Of a stretch of 64,000 nucleotides of DNA, positions 17,632-27,133 are shown in pieces. The number at the start of each line of letters is the position of its first letter. Position 1 is the first letter of the stretch. The stretch comes from Anaplasma ovis str. Haibei (GTDB lineage: Bacteria > Pseudomonadota > Alphaproteobacteria > Rickettsiales > Anaplasmataceae): contig NZ_CP015994.1 of NCBI RefSeq assembly GCF_002214625.1, forward strand, positions 1,116,001 through 1,180,000, read 5' to 3'. A model generated the notes under the pieces. It did not search any database. It was given only the letters and a program-made list of their open reading frames with translations, and was not told where the DNA came from. Made by a program: the position numbers and the translations under genes.

Positions 17632-18618
17632 ATGAGCTTTGTAAGGTTTCTCGCCGTCTCTCTTGGTTGTGTTTTCTTGGCCTACTCGTCGTCTGCAGTT
17701 TCTTTTTCCTTGGATGACATAGCACGTGGTGTGGGCGGATTGTATATTGGGGGTATGTATAAGCCTGCCTCTCCTGTTTTCGGTGACCTGGCATTTAAGG
17801 GTTCTTTCGACACTTCTTTTAGAACTACGCCTCTGAATGCGCTGCCTATGTCGCAGCCTGCTGAACGGCATGACGCGTGGTATGTGCGCCTGAAAGAGGG
17901 AGTTGAGATTGCAGTAGACGCGTTTGATCCTTGGCCGGTGCTAGCACGAGGCTCCGATTACCATAGCAGCACATGTGGTGTTGCCGTGGTTCTGGGGTAC
18001 CCTGTGGGCAAGGTTAGGGCTGAGCTGGAGTTGGCTAGACAGAGCTTTGACGTAGGACGGGGCCCCGCGTCCGGCCACGGTGGAGGTGTGGTGGGGGATC
18101 TGTACGCTTCTGAAGGCTATAGATACTCCGCCGTGCACATGAAGCTTTCTTCGGGTGCAAAGGGGGTACCTACTGCTTCTGCCACTGATGATGGCAGTGC
18201 CAACACTATGATTATCGTGAAGAACGAGGGAGTGCAGCTATCTTCGACTCTGGCTAGTTTGTGTCGGGATTTTGGTATCAGCCTGAGTGATAGCATTCTG
18301 CCATATGTGTGCGCTGGGTTTGGTCTGGAAAAGGTAAGTATGTTCAACTCTGATGCTAGAAGGGTTTCCTACCAGGCGAAGGTTGGTGCAAGTTATAAGT
18401 TTGGAGATAAGGTTCACGGGTTTGCCAGCCTTTACTACCGCACACTTGTGGGCAATGGTGAGGTTATTCTTACGCAAAGTGGCTACGAGGTTGTGAGGAT
18501 TAATGGCTTTACTACCCAAAAGAGTCCAACTCATGCCAAGCTGCTGCCTGTAAACTTACCCATAAGCATGGACGTGGCTTACTTCGGGATAGAGGCTGGG
18601 CTGAGGCTGTCTCTCTAG
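17632..18618 (+). CDS. Outer membrane protein, MSP2 superfamily (third of three)
   Basis: 328 residues starting at an ATG six bases after GAGGG. The signal peptide is FLAVSLGCVFLAYSSSAVSF (about residues 1-26). Family strands follow: GGLYIGGMYKPASPVFGDL, then GVAVVLGYPVGKVRAELELA and SDSILPYVCAGFGLEKVSMF. The last strand, YFGIEAGLRLSL, ends in Leu rather than an aromatic, which is slightly unusual for BAM substrates. A strong hairpin lies in its leader and a textbook terminator after its stop, so it closes the three-gene cluster. Confidence 0.85.
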   Translation: MSFVRFLAVSLGCVFLAYSSSAVSFSLDDIARGVGGLYIGGMYKPASPVFGDLAFKGSFDTSFRTTPLNALPMSQPAERHDAWYVRLKEGVEIAVDAFDPWPVLARGSDYHSSTCGVAVVLGYPVGKVRAELELARQSFDVGRGPASGHGGGVVGDLYASEGYRYSAVHMKLSSGAKGVPTASATDDGSANTMIIVKNEGVQLSSTLASLCRDFGISLSDSILPYVCAGFGLEKVSMFNSDARRVSYQAKVGASYKFGDKVHGFASLYYRTLVGNGEVILTQSGYEVVRINGFTTQKSPTHAKLLPVNLPISMDVAYFGIEAGLRLSL

Positions 18619-18638
18619 GCCAGCGCGGGGGGAAATTA

Positions 18639-18684
18639 CCGGTGGTGGCGTGTAAGTGGCACCACCGGGTTTTGTTTGTGTTTT
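18639..18684 (+). terminator. Intrinsic terminator after the OMP cluster
   Basis: CCGGTGGTG (18639-18647) pairs perfectly with CACCACCGG (18660-18668) around a 12-base loop, followed by a T-rich tract (GTTTTGTTTGTGTTTT). It is 21 bases after the third OMP stop and before ubiD. Confidence 0.8.
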
Positions 18685-18736
18685 GCTGCGCATGTGGTAG
18701 CCTTGCCCGGGTGCTGTTTTCTCGTCACGGGTTGCT

Positions 18737-20221
18737 ATGTCGTTTGTGGATCTTAGGGAGTTTGTACGCTTCCTGGAGGCTAGAGGGTGTTTCGTCCATG
18801 TACAGGGGGAAGTATCCTCGGTTTTTGAAATTACAGAAATTCACAGAAGGTTGGTGGCGACACAGGGTCCGGCCGTGCTTTTCAAAAATGTGGTCACAGA
18901 GCATGGGCCTTGCAGCATACCGGTCCTGGTTAACCTATTCGGCACTCTTGAGAGGGTCGCACTTGGCCTTGGGGTCGAACCTTGTGGGCTACGCGGTATT
19001 GGGGAGCTGTTGGCTTTTTTAAGGTCTCCTACTCCCCCGGAGTCTTTCAGGGACCTACTCTCCATGGTCCCCATGTTACGTAATGTTGTTGCTGCACGTA
19101 CTCGAGTTGTCAAAAAAGCGCCGTGCCACGAAGTGATTATGGTTGATGACGATGTAGACCTGCGTAAGCTACCAATACAAACCTGTTGGCCTGGGGAGCC
19201 AGCTCCTCTCATAACATGGCCCATAGTTGTGACGCGAGGGCCGTCTTCATCTCGTGAAGATAATTTCAATCTCGGTGTGTATCGCATGCAAGTTGTTAGC
19301 AAAAATTCCACGATCATGCGATGGCTAAGGCACCGAGGTGGGGCGCAACAGTACCGCAGGTGGGTAAAAGAAGGTAAGGGGGATTTCCCCGCGGCTGTTG
19401 TTATAGGGTCTGATCCTGCAACCCTAATTTCTGCGGTTGCCCCCGTTCCTGATACCATCTCTGAGTATCAATTTGCCGGTATTTTACGCAAACATCCCAC
19501 AGAGCTTGTTGAGTGTATAACGGTGCCCCTGAAAGTTCCCGCGAATGCCGAAATAGTGTTGGAGGGGGTGGTAAGTGCCGACGAATTGCTCGAAGAGGGG
19601 CCATATGGCGATCACACAGGGTATTATAACAGCGTGGAGAGGTTTCCAAAATTCACAGTTAAGGCCATAACCATGCGCTCTTCACCAATGTACATGAGTA
19701 CTTTTACCGGGAGGCCTCCGGATGAGTGTTCCGTGCTGGGGGAGGTATTGACGGAGCTTCTAATTCCTATGCTAAAGTTGCAGTATCCGGAAGTTACAGA
19801 TTTTTGGCTGCCTCCAGAGGGGTGCTCATACCGTGTGGCCGTAGTTTCCATGAAAAAGGCGTATCCGGGACACGCGCGGAGGATAGTAATGGGGATTTTG
19901 TCCTATTTGCGTCAGTTTTTATATGTCAAGTTTGTCATAGTTGTCGATGAGGACATATGCGCGCGGGATTGGAAGGATGTAATATGGGCGATGTCCACCA
20001 GGATGGACCCCGCCCGTGATACCATGGTCATTGAGCGGTCTCCTATTGACTACTTAGACTTTGCTTCTCCTGAGGAGGGGCTGGGCAGCAAGGTGGGGTT
20101 TGATGCGACAAACAAGATTTATCCAGAGACTACCCGATCCTGGGGTGTACCTCTGAAAATGAGCGAAGATATCGCCGAAAAGGTAACATCACGATGGGCT
20201 GAATACGGATTTACAGATTAG
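18737..20221 (+). CDS. ubiD: UbiD family decarboxylase (3-octaprenyl-4-hydroxybenzoate carboxy-lyase)
   Basis: Prenylated-FMN-dependent decarboxylase of ubiquinone synthesis; 494 residues, close to E. coli UbiD (about 497). The N-terminus FVDLREFVRFLEARG is typical. NFNLGVYRMQVVSKNSTIMR carries the metal/cofactor asparagine region. EGPYGDHTGYYN holds the conserved catalytic acidic region, and FTGRPPDECSVLGE follows. The C-terminal domain ends ATNKIYPETTR. The cofactor maker UbiX is not adjacent. The gene has its own transcription unit after the OMP terminator. Confidence 0.93.
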   Translation: MSFVDLREFVRFLEARGCFVHVQGEVSSVFEITEIHRRLVATQGPAVLFKNVVTEHGPCSIPVLVNLFGTLERVALGLGVEPCGLRGIGELLAFLRSPTPPESFRDLLSMVPMLRNVVAARTRVVKKAPCHEVIMVDDDVDLRKLPIQTCWPGEPAPLITWPIVVTRGPSSSREDNFNLGVYRMQVVSKNSTIMRWLRHRGGAQQYRRWVKEGKGDFPAAVVIGSDPATLISAVAPVPDTISEYQFAGILRKHPTELVECITVPLKVPANAEIVLEGVVSADELLEEGPYGDHTGYYNSVERFPKFTVKAITMRSSPMYMSTFTGRPPDECSVLGEVLTELLIPMLKLQYPEVTDFWLPPEGCSYRVAVVSMKKAYPGHARRIVMGILSYLRQFLYVKFVIVVDEDICARDWKDVIWAMSTRMDPARDTMVIERSPIDYLDFASPEEGLGSKVGFDATNKIYPETTRSWGVPLKMSEDIAEKVTSRWAEYGFTD

Positions 20222-20517
20222 CCCTCACACATGCACCAAACCTGGCCCTGCCGTGCTAGCCAACCGCGCTACTATCCGCACAGTGGGCATCATCTAATTC
20301 AACTGTGCACTAACATCCTTACCCAGTAGAAATGCTTCGTCCTACAGATAAGCAACACCCACCTCAGCATCACCAATACCGAATGCAGTACCCAATCTTC
20401 TACAGTTGCCATCACGTGAAGATAGAGATTAGTCGCCCAAGCCCCTATCCACCGTAAAAATTGGCATCACCATATACACAGTTGCACTTACTGGCTTTAC
20501 ACCTAGAGTTTCCTGTA

Positions 20518-22448
20518 TCATTCAGGCATCAATCTCCTAACCTCAATAACCTCAGCCCCCTCAACAGCACGAGCGAAGGCCCCTGCAACCATGGCTCTTT
20601 CATCTACATCCAAGTTATTTATATCCCTAGCCCATGCTCTAATTTTCTCAGCAGCGATTAGTTCTCTTACAGCATTAACTCTCTTACTTGAATCTAGACT
20701 GTTTAAATAATCAGTCCAACCCCTATTCTTAGTAGTCTCCATAGCATTAGCCAATGCAGCCTTGAGTGTAGTAGCAACTCCACGTTTCTCAGCTATCTCT
20801 GTAAGTTCCTCTAGTGCCTTGATCTTGGCTAGTTCATCTAGTTTGTTCTTAAGATTCTTCAGCTCTTCCAATGTCTCCAACTTATGCACCGCATCTAACT
20901 TTCCCTTGATTGCTCTCTCCAGCCCTCCTAGGTCTTTTATCCCCTCCAGCACCAGCTCCTTCAATCCTTCCAGCTTATTCTCCCACTCCCGCTTTATCAT
21001 CTCCAATGTCTTGCCTTCAACTCCGAATTTGTGTAACAGCCACTTAGTCAGATGTTCTCCCAGCCCTGCGCCTTTTAACTTCTTCTCGGACTCTATCTTC
21101 TCCAGCTCCTTCCTATTCTCCAGCTTTTGTGCTTCCAGTTGTGCTATAGTGTCTTTAACCTCAGCTAATGTCCTCAGCTGCTCTTCTGGTATTAGCTCAT
21201 CTAACTGTCTTAGCTCCCTTAGCACACTTATCTCTTCTAGCATACTTGCTGCTTTCCTTATAGATTGCGGATTAGTCTCTGGACGCATAGATTGCTTATT
21301 CCGCTGTGTCAGTTCCTTTATCTCCTCCAGCTTTTGTGCTGCTAGCCGTACTAGTCTTCTATCTAGTCCCCTCATTCTCTCTGTGAGCTGAAGTCCCTCT
21401 TGAATCTCTAATCCTTCAATCTTCTGCTTCTCAGCTAATGCCTTGACTTCCTTAACCTCAGCTAATGTTCTCAACTGCTCTTCCAGACTTAGTGCACCTA
21501 GTCCTAATGCCTTCAGTTCCCTTATCGCTGCTAGTTCTTCTAGTTTTGTCTGCAACTCTGCCAATTTCTTTTTCTTCTCCGACAGTGCTGGGCTACTCTC
21601 CAACTTTGTCTCCAACTTCTTGAGCTTTTGTGCCAGCTCTAGTTCTTTGCCTGCTTCTATTCCCTCTATCTTCTTTATTTCATCTCCCAAATCTCCTAGC
21701 GAGTTTTGTCCTGCCTGTACCACGACTTCCTTGAGCGTTGCAACCAACCCCAGCTTGCCTATCTCCTCCAGCTTCTTCTCCTCTAGCAGTTCCAACTCAC
21801 TCAGTTCCCTGAGTTTCTGTATCATCTTCTCTGCACTCTGCAACTTTCCTATCTCTTCAAGCTCCTCCTTGAGCTTCTTCACCTCCTTGAGCTTCTTCAC
21901 CTCCTCCAGCTTTTTCCCCAGCTTCTCCAGCTGCGTCCTAAGCTCCTCTGAGGCTCTTCTTGCCTTAAGTCTCAACCTCTCCTTCATCTCCTGGAGTTCT
22001 TCAGTCTCTATGGCTTCTGGTCTGCTCAATTCTTGTATAACTAGTCCATCATCAACTCCTGCCATCTCTCCAGCAAGTAATGTATCTCCATCAGGGATCT
22101 GTCTACTAAACATTGCCCTTACAGGACTTGCTATACCTTCACTATCTACTACTTCCCTCTTGAGTCTATGCACATCACTCATGGACATCCTACCCAGAGC
22201 ACTGGATAGTAATTGACCCCTCGCTGTATCTAGTGCAAGTCCCTTACCTAGGAGAAATGCTGTATCATCTCCTCCCTTGATGACAAACCTCTCATGTCCT
22301 ATTCCTACTTCTATCCGTGCTCTGCCGGTTCTGTACCCCAGGCTGCCTCCGAAGGCTAGGGTACTTAATGCGTGAGGTAAGAAGTCTAATGAGGATACAG
22401 CTTCAGTATTCTTATTAGGAAAGGAGTTAGCATATGATACAGCAAGAG
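20518..22448 (-). pseudogene. msp3-type functional pseudogene (antigenic-variation donor), coiled-coil central region
   Basis: Leftward open frame from just after a TGA at about 22451, with no signal peptide and no expression signals. Its 5' part (YRTGRARIEVGIGHERFVIK, then LALDTARGQLLSSALGRM) is the conserved MSP2/MSP3 region. It ends in RAVEGAEVIEVRRLM, the conserved block that follows the hypervariable region in the expressed copies, then stops. Between lie about 500 residues of Leu/Glu/Lys heptads (KKLEEVKKLKEVKKLKEE and similar). Known biology: A. marginale stores msp2 and msp3 variants as 5'- and 3'-truncated pseudogenes that convert a single expression site. I infer that role here. The msp3 rather than msp2 label rests on remembered motifs. 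Confidence 0.75.
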
Positions 22449-22789
22449 GTCAGGTAGACCGTCTTGCTAATGCTTTAGGTAAGATGACCAAGAGTGAAGC
22501 TGAGAAGTGGGGTACTGCAGTAGAGGGTGCTACTGGTGGTGGTAATGTAAGCCAGAAGGTGTGTGGCAATGGCAGCAACACCACCAACTGTGGTACCACC
22601 GGTAGCAATGGCAAGATCACCCAAGCATTTGCTACTGAAGATGCAACACTACTCTCTGCTGCAGATACCAGCACCATCAGTACGTCAGGGATGGCTATCC
22701 CTGTGTATGCACATAGTAACTCATGGGGAAAGTGGGGTGGGCAAGGGGCATGTGTGATGACTAATGTTGGCAGGGATGGCGATTGGTAA
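22376..22789 (+). pseudogene. msp2-type functional pseudogene
   Basis: The open frame begins right after a TGA at 22373 and lacks a signal peptide and the first strands. SVFLLGKELAYDTARGQ, then DRLANALGKMTKSEAEKWG are the conserved MSP2 block before the hypervariable region. A hypervariable-like stretch follows (SQKVCGNGSNTTNCGTT, then DATLLSAADTSTISTSGMA). The frame stops at 22789 without the MSP2 C-terminal barrel. It is divergent from, and overlaps at its 5' end with, the msp3-type copy. This is the typical layout of donor copies for gene conversion into the msp2 expression site. Confidence 0.8.
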
Positions 22790-22795
22790 GAAGGC

Positions 22796-23058
22796 TCTAA
22801 GTTTGGGTATACAGTGTACCTGCGAGGGCTGCTGAGAAAAGTAAGTCACGTCCACAAAAATTGGCGAGTAGACCTACGGGGAATGCTGGTAAAAACTTCT
22901 ACATAGGTCTCGACTACAACCCCACCTTCAATGGCGTCAAGAATTTGAAAATCATTGAGGAAGCTGAGGGAGCTAGGGGCCTGTGGGGGCTGCTGAGAAA
23001 AGTAAATCTCATCCACAAAGATTGGCGAATGGACCTGCAGGGAACTACCAGCCCCTAG
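22796..23058 (+). pseudogene. Fragments of an msp2/msp3-family 5' region with an internal direct repeat
   Basis: A frame within 22861-23058 contains GKNFYIGLDYNPTFNGVKNL, the first strand of MSP2/MSP3 proteins, without a start signal or signal peptide. A segment encoding GLLRKV, then HK, WR and DL occurs twice, at about 22826-22882 and 22987-23043, 161 bases apart and in different frames. Each copy is soon followed by a stop. This looks like debris of repeated recombination at the edge of the pseudogene complex. Confidence 0.55.
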
Positions 23059-23256
23059 GTAGGTGTTTTGTAGGTTCTGGTTTACGTGCTTGTCGTGAGG
23101 TAGTACCGCCCCCGCGCTTTTTGTCTGATTGATGGTATCACTAAGTTCTTGTGCCCCTACTCACATGCGGGTATGGGAGAGCATCACATTTGTAGTGCTG
23201 ACGTGACACGCACAGAACTTCTACCGCAATGTACTTGTTGCAAGAAACAACGCGAC

Positions 23257-25074
23257 CTATGCTGACCTCGCAGGTCTGCCTACATCGGGCGGAGAGGAGT
23301 GAGCGCGACCTTTGGTTGTTGCTGTCACATCTTGCAGGCTTGAACTGATGTTAGGACCGTTCTCTCCTGTTGCACCGGTTCTAATACGCTCCTCGCGCTG
23401 CTCAGCTTCAATGTCTGCGGCGAACGGATTTGTGGGCTCCAGCCAACTTTCTGTTGCTGGTGACGCACCGCTACCAGTGTGCTGTTGTTGTGCCTCTCTA
23501 CTCTCTACTGGAGTGGCGCTTTCAGCCTGCCTTTCGAGCAGTGTTGTCACATCCTCGCCGCTGTCTTCCAATATTCTAACCAACACTTCCGCGCTTGCAG
23601 CATTTCTATCGTGGTTTTTTAACTCAGAACATAACTGCGGTTTTATTTCACGATATGCAGTAAAGCTCATCCCGAGCTCGTTTGCGACCATTTTGTCTTT
23701 CTTATATATGAGATTTGCTGCACACACGACAGTGCAATACACAACAAACAAAGCAATCAAAGCTGCGGAGATCATTGTTTCCAAGCCCTGTGCTACAGGC
23801 CCTGGTGTACCGCCAATATGAAACGCGGCTATGGAGTTTACCAGCAATGTAAGACACACAAAAGAGAGAGTGCCGAACATTAGTAGACGCTTAGTATCCT
23901 TACGGTGTATGTAGATCGATCCTGCGCAAATGCCGATGAGTGCACAGTAAGAAATTGCTGACGCTATGGAAGCGCCTGGATGCGCAATGCTGCCTAGGGA
24001 TAACTGGACGATACTAGCTATAGTCAAGGTTGCAAGCACGGCGAGAAACGCAGCACGCAGAGCGAGTTCCCCACGGGATAGTTGCTTTCGGCTTGCAAGC
24101 AGTAGGAGATTGTGCCGCTTGCTGACCGCTGTTGCCTTTTCTGTGAGTCTGTGGTCACTATCCATATATCCAAAGCTGGGCTCTGATGCGATCCTGTTTA
24201 CGATATCAGTGAGGCGTGACGTAGCTTCTGTATCGCCCCCGAACAACATATCATACGGATTAGACTTAGGACGCTGCTCGTCCCTGTAGATGCTGTTCTG
24301 CCAACGCATGATCCCCAAGTTGTGGCTGGGGTCTTTACTTCTTCCGCGAGCGATTAATGCGAACACCACAGGCATTATGGGCAGCATTAAAGTCAGCAGT
24401 GCGCTAAAAGCACATCTCAATGTCTTTTCTTCTGTAGACAACAACGACCACTTTTCCATATAGAGCGCAGAATCAAGCAGTTTTTGCCCCACAGGTTTTC
24501 TGGATGCTCTATACCTTGCAGTGAAAAACTTGTTATCGACGCCAGTAACGCGTTCTACTCCATGTGTGCCGGCCATCAACTCCGTCAGCAGCTGACGCAT
24601 TTCTTGTGGCGCACTCTCCCATACCATAAGGGCTTTCAGCCCACGGAAATCCATGCGTGAGAACTCCCTGTGATATATGAGCGCAATAGAATCCCGCGAT
24701 GGAAACGCGTATCTAGCGTCACTTATGCACGTTTCACGGCTTATTCCGCGTTCCGTTAAGTACTCGCGATCTTGTGCGCTGCACATTATCCGTACTACCA
24801 GCCCGGAGGACGCCAGCAACGCAACTACCCTTCGGACGTTCGCTGGATTAGAGTTAAAAAAGCAGAAGGTCCTACTGAGCAGCACGTCGTTGTATGCTGC
24901 TGAGCTACTAACCGGTAGCGCTTCGCCTTCTGAATCTCTATTTATTAGTTCAGATGTAGGAGTGACACCAGGTATAAGGCGCCCGAACCTGACTATGCCC
25001 TTACCGGGCATGAAGAGCGCAAACCTCCTACTTATATCTTGTACGGAGTATGCTACCCCGCGGCTATTAGGCAT
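23257..25074 (-). CDS. Large lineage-specific membrane protein, five predicted helices
   Basis: 605 residues; family not recognised. I start at the ATG at 25074 because AGGAGGG lies just upstream; an ATG at 25098 lacks such a site. An N-terminal soluble region of about 220 residues is followed by one hydrophobic helix (about 221-242), a charged loop of nearly 100 residues, four more helices (about 339-360, 369-389, 397-417, 435-455), and a soluble acidic tail rich in Gln, Ser, Pro and Glu (about 500-605). The layout suggests an inner-membrane protein with large cytosolic domains. Composition and position next to the msp pseudogenes suggest an Anaplasma-specific gene. Confidence 0.75.
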   Translation of the reverse strand: MPNSRGVAYSVQDISRRFALFMPGKGIVRFGRLIPGVTPTSELINRDSEGEALPVSSSAAYNDVLLSRTFCFFNSNPANVRRVVALLASSGLVVRIMCSAQDREYLTERGISRETCISDARYAFPSRDSIALIYHREFSRMDFRGLKALMVWESAPQEMRQLLTELMAGTHGVERVTGVDNKFFTARYRASRKPVGQKLLDSALYMEKWSLLSTEEKTLRCAFSALLTLMLPIMPVVFALIARGRSKDPSHNLGIMRWQNSIYRDEQRPKSNPYDMLFGGDTEATSRLTDIVNRIASEPSFGYMDSDHRLTEKATAVSKRHNLLLLASRKQLSRGELALRAAFLAVLATLTIASIVQLSLGSIAHPGASIASAISYCALIGICAGSIYIHRKDTKRLLMFGTLSFVCLTLLVNSIAAFHIGGTPGPVAQGLETMISAALIALFVVYCTVVCAANLIYKKDKMVANELGMSFTAYREIKPQLCSELKNHDRNAASAEVLVRILEDSGEDVTTLLERQAESATPVESREAQQQHTGSGASPATESWLEPTNPFAADIEAEQREERIRTGATGENGPNISSSLQDVTATTKGRAHSSPPDVGRPARSA

Positions 25075-25563
25075 GAATCTCCCTCCTATTTGTCCCATGC
25101 GCCGCAGTTAGAGCACTTATCGTGCCTACTGCCAAGGTCTCCCAGGGTTTATCAGGACTGCTAAACAGCGTGATGTGCGTGCTTAAGATCATGCCGCACA
25201 GCTTCTAAAATTCTAACACAGGTTACTAATTTAGTAAATAACAATGCGTCAAGTAACGGCCGGTATTGCCAAAGCAACTGCCGCGTCTGTAGGGAATTTG
25301 TAGATGTAAGGACAACCACGGGTTTTGAGTAACTGCAGCTAAGAGTCTGCAACAGCGCCCTTGCACGCAGCGACCGCTAGTATCAACTCAAAACCCTCCC
25401 GCAATATGGGCATTGCTGTTTTTTTTCGGTGATCTTTATGTACACTCTTGGATGTCCAGGGTACAATCCCTCCGCGTCATTACCGTCACAGAACGTTACT
25501 TTTTCTTCGTTACAAGACTTGCCGCTCATATGCAACTCCACAAAATGTGCTGCCATGCAGTTA
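25075..25563. other. Intergenic region with a perfect 15-bp palindrome
   Basis: 489 bases upstream of the membrane protein gene and downstream of secD, both leftward. No gene is evident. TTACTAATTTAGTAA at 25223-25237 is a perfect palindrome about 150 bases upstream of the start at 25074 and could be an operator. Confidence 0.4.
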
Positions 25564-27069
25564 TTATACCATCTGCAGGCTCTTTACTGTATGTACCCAT
25601 ACATCTATTAGCGCCTTAGTCAGCGCCACCGCTGATAACATTGAACATAATACACCAACGCCCAGCGTTACAGCGAAGCCACTCACTGACACACTACCCA
25701 TTATGAACATTATGGCAGCGACTATTAGCGTGGTAATGTTGGAATCAAAAATTGTCGACATGGCATTTCTAAAGCCCTTATCCACAGCCAACCTCAATCT
25801 TCTGCCAGCACGTAGTTCCTCCCTTATGCGCTCGAAAATAAGTACATTCGCATCAATAGACATACCTACTGTGAGCGTCATCCCGGCTATGCCCGGAAGA
25901 GTCAACGTTGCTCCGATGAAAGTCATTGTAAGTAACACAAATACGATGTTGAAAATCAACCCGATTACTGCGAAAACCCCAAGTACCCCGTATGACGTAA
26001 TCACAAATGCAGAGACACCCACTATGGAGGCGAGCATTGCCACCTTACCCATGGCAATTGACCCTGCACCCAAACTGGGCCCGATTACTTTTTCTTCTAT
26101 TACACTCAAAGGTGCGGGTAGCGCCCCAGATTTGAGCAACACTGCAAGTTCTTTTGCTTCACTCATGCTGAACCTGCCGCTAATTTCACCATTCCCGCCC
26201 AGTATAGGTTCCCGAATAGTAGGCGCTGTCAGCACGACGTTATCAAGTACCGCTGCAAACTGCTTACCTGTGTGGTTTTTTGTGATTTCTGCCAGCTTCT
26301 TAGTGGCTACGCTGTCGAACTTGAAATATACCACAGGCCTTCCTAGGTTGTTAAGCCCCGCACTAGCATCGATTAGTGAGTCTCCACTTATTTCCACCTT
26401 CTTCAACACTGGGTACACGTTACCAGTTACATCGCTCAGCAGGCTGGCTACCACGGGGTCTATGTCTGACAAACTTTTGACCTCTTCAAGTAGGTGAAAG
26501 GTCAGTTTGGCAGTTTTGCCTATCAGAGACTTAATGCTATCTGTGTTGTATATTCCCGGTACTTGCAGGGATATTTTATCTTCGCCATGGCTTTTGATAA
26601 TAATCTCCTTAGTGCCGGATGTATCCAGCCGGCGCTGCACGTTCCGTATTGAATCAGTCACAACCCCGTGTAATAGCGCTTTTGTATATCCATCTTTGAA
26701 GGATATTAAAATATGGTCATAAGTGCCAGAAATAGTCACATTGGCGTCAAAGCGTTTTACACGCGCGTAATCCCCTGTGTTGTGTAAGGAGAGCGCCAAG
26801 GAACCATCTTTTACGTACAGCCTCTTGTACGAGATCTTTTCCTTGAGCAAGAAAGCTCGTAGTGTATCACTCAAGCCGTAAAGCCTTCCCCTGAGATACT
26901 CATGAAAATCAACTTCAAGTAAGAGATAGACGCCGCCCTGCAAATCCAAGCCCAAGTTTGCCTTTCTCTTTGATATCAACAAATCAGAATCTACAAAGTT
27001 GGGCATGACGAAGTACACCGACACCATACACAGTATGAACGCGGCCACTGCCTTGCCTATCGGATGCAT
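25564..27069 (-). CDS. secD: Protein translocase subunit SecD
   Basis: RND-type partner of SecYEG that uses the proton-motive force to pull proteins across the inner membrane; 501 residues. An N-terminal helix (about 8-24) is followed by the D1 motif LGLDLQGGVYLLLEV and a large periplasmic domain. The C-terminal five-helix bundle includes GMTLTVGMSIDANVLIFERI (conserved Asp and Arg of the proton path). The ATG at 27069 is unambiguous. secF is not adjacent. It is divergent from uvrB with 64 bases between the starts. Confidence 0.95.
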   Translation of the reverse strand: MHPIGKAVAAFILCMVSVYFVMPNFVDSDLLISKRKANLGLDLQGGVYLLLEVDFHEYLRGRLYGLSDTLRAFLLKEKISYKRLYVKDGSLALSLHNTGDYARVKRFDANVTISGTYDHILISFKDGYTKALLHGVVTDSIRNVQRRLDTSGTKEIIIKSHGEDKISLQVPGIYNTDSIKSLIGKTAKLTFHLLEEVKSLSDIDPVVASLLSDVTGNVYPVLKKVEISGDSLIDASAGLNNLGRPVVYFKFDSVATKKLAEITKNHTGKQFAAVLDNVVLTAPTIREPILGGNGEISGRFSMSEAKELAVLLKSGALPAPLSVIEEKVIGPSLGAGSIAMGKVAMLASIVGVSAFVITSYGVLGVFAVIGLIFNIVFVLLTMTFIGATLTLPGIAGMTLTVGMSIDANVLIFERIREELRAGRRLRLAVDKGFRNAMSTIFDSNITTLIVAAIMFIMGSVSVSGFAVTLGVGVLCSMLSAVALTKALIDVWVHTVKSLQMV

Positions 27070-27133
27070 GTTTTACCACTGTGCAATTTGGGGTACATTA
27101 TATTAAATCTAGGCAAGTCCGGATAGCGGTTTT

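Noticed and set aside
18642-19022. 126-codon plus-strand frame over the start of ubiD
   Set aside because: Overlaps the terminator and ubiD in another frame; composition is Cys/Trp/Arg-rich, typical of a shadow frame.
20222-20517. Possible msp3 3' end beyond the pseudogene stop
   Set aside because: The minus strand has several stops and only faint resemblance to barrel strands; at most badly decayed remains.
20518-22188. Coiled-coil frame as an independent appendage-associated or structural protein gene
   Set aside because: The frame stays open upstream into MSP2/MSP3 conserved sequence and ends in the conserved RAVEGAEVIEVR block, so it is an msp-type pseudogene rather than a stand-alone gene.
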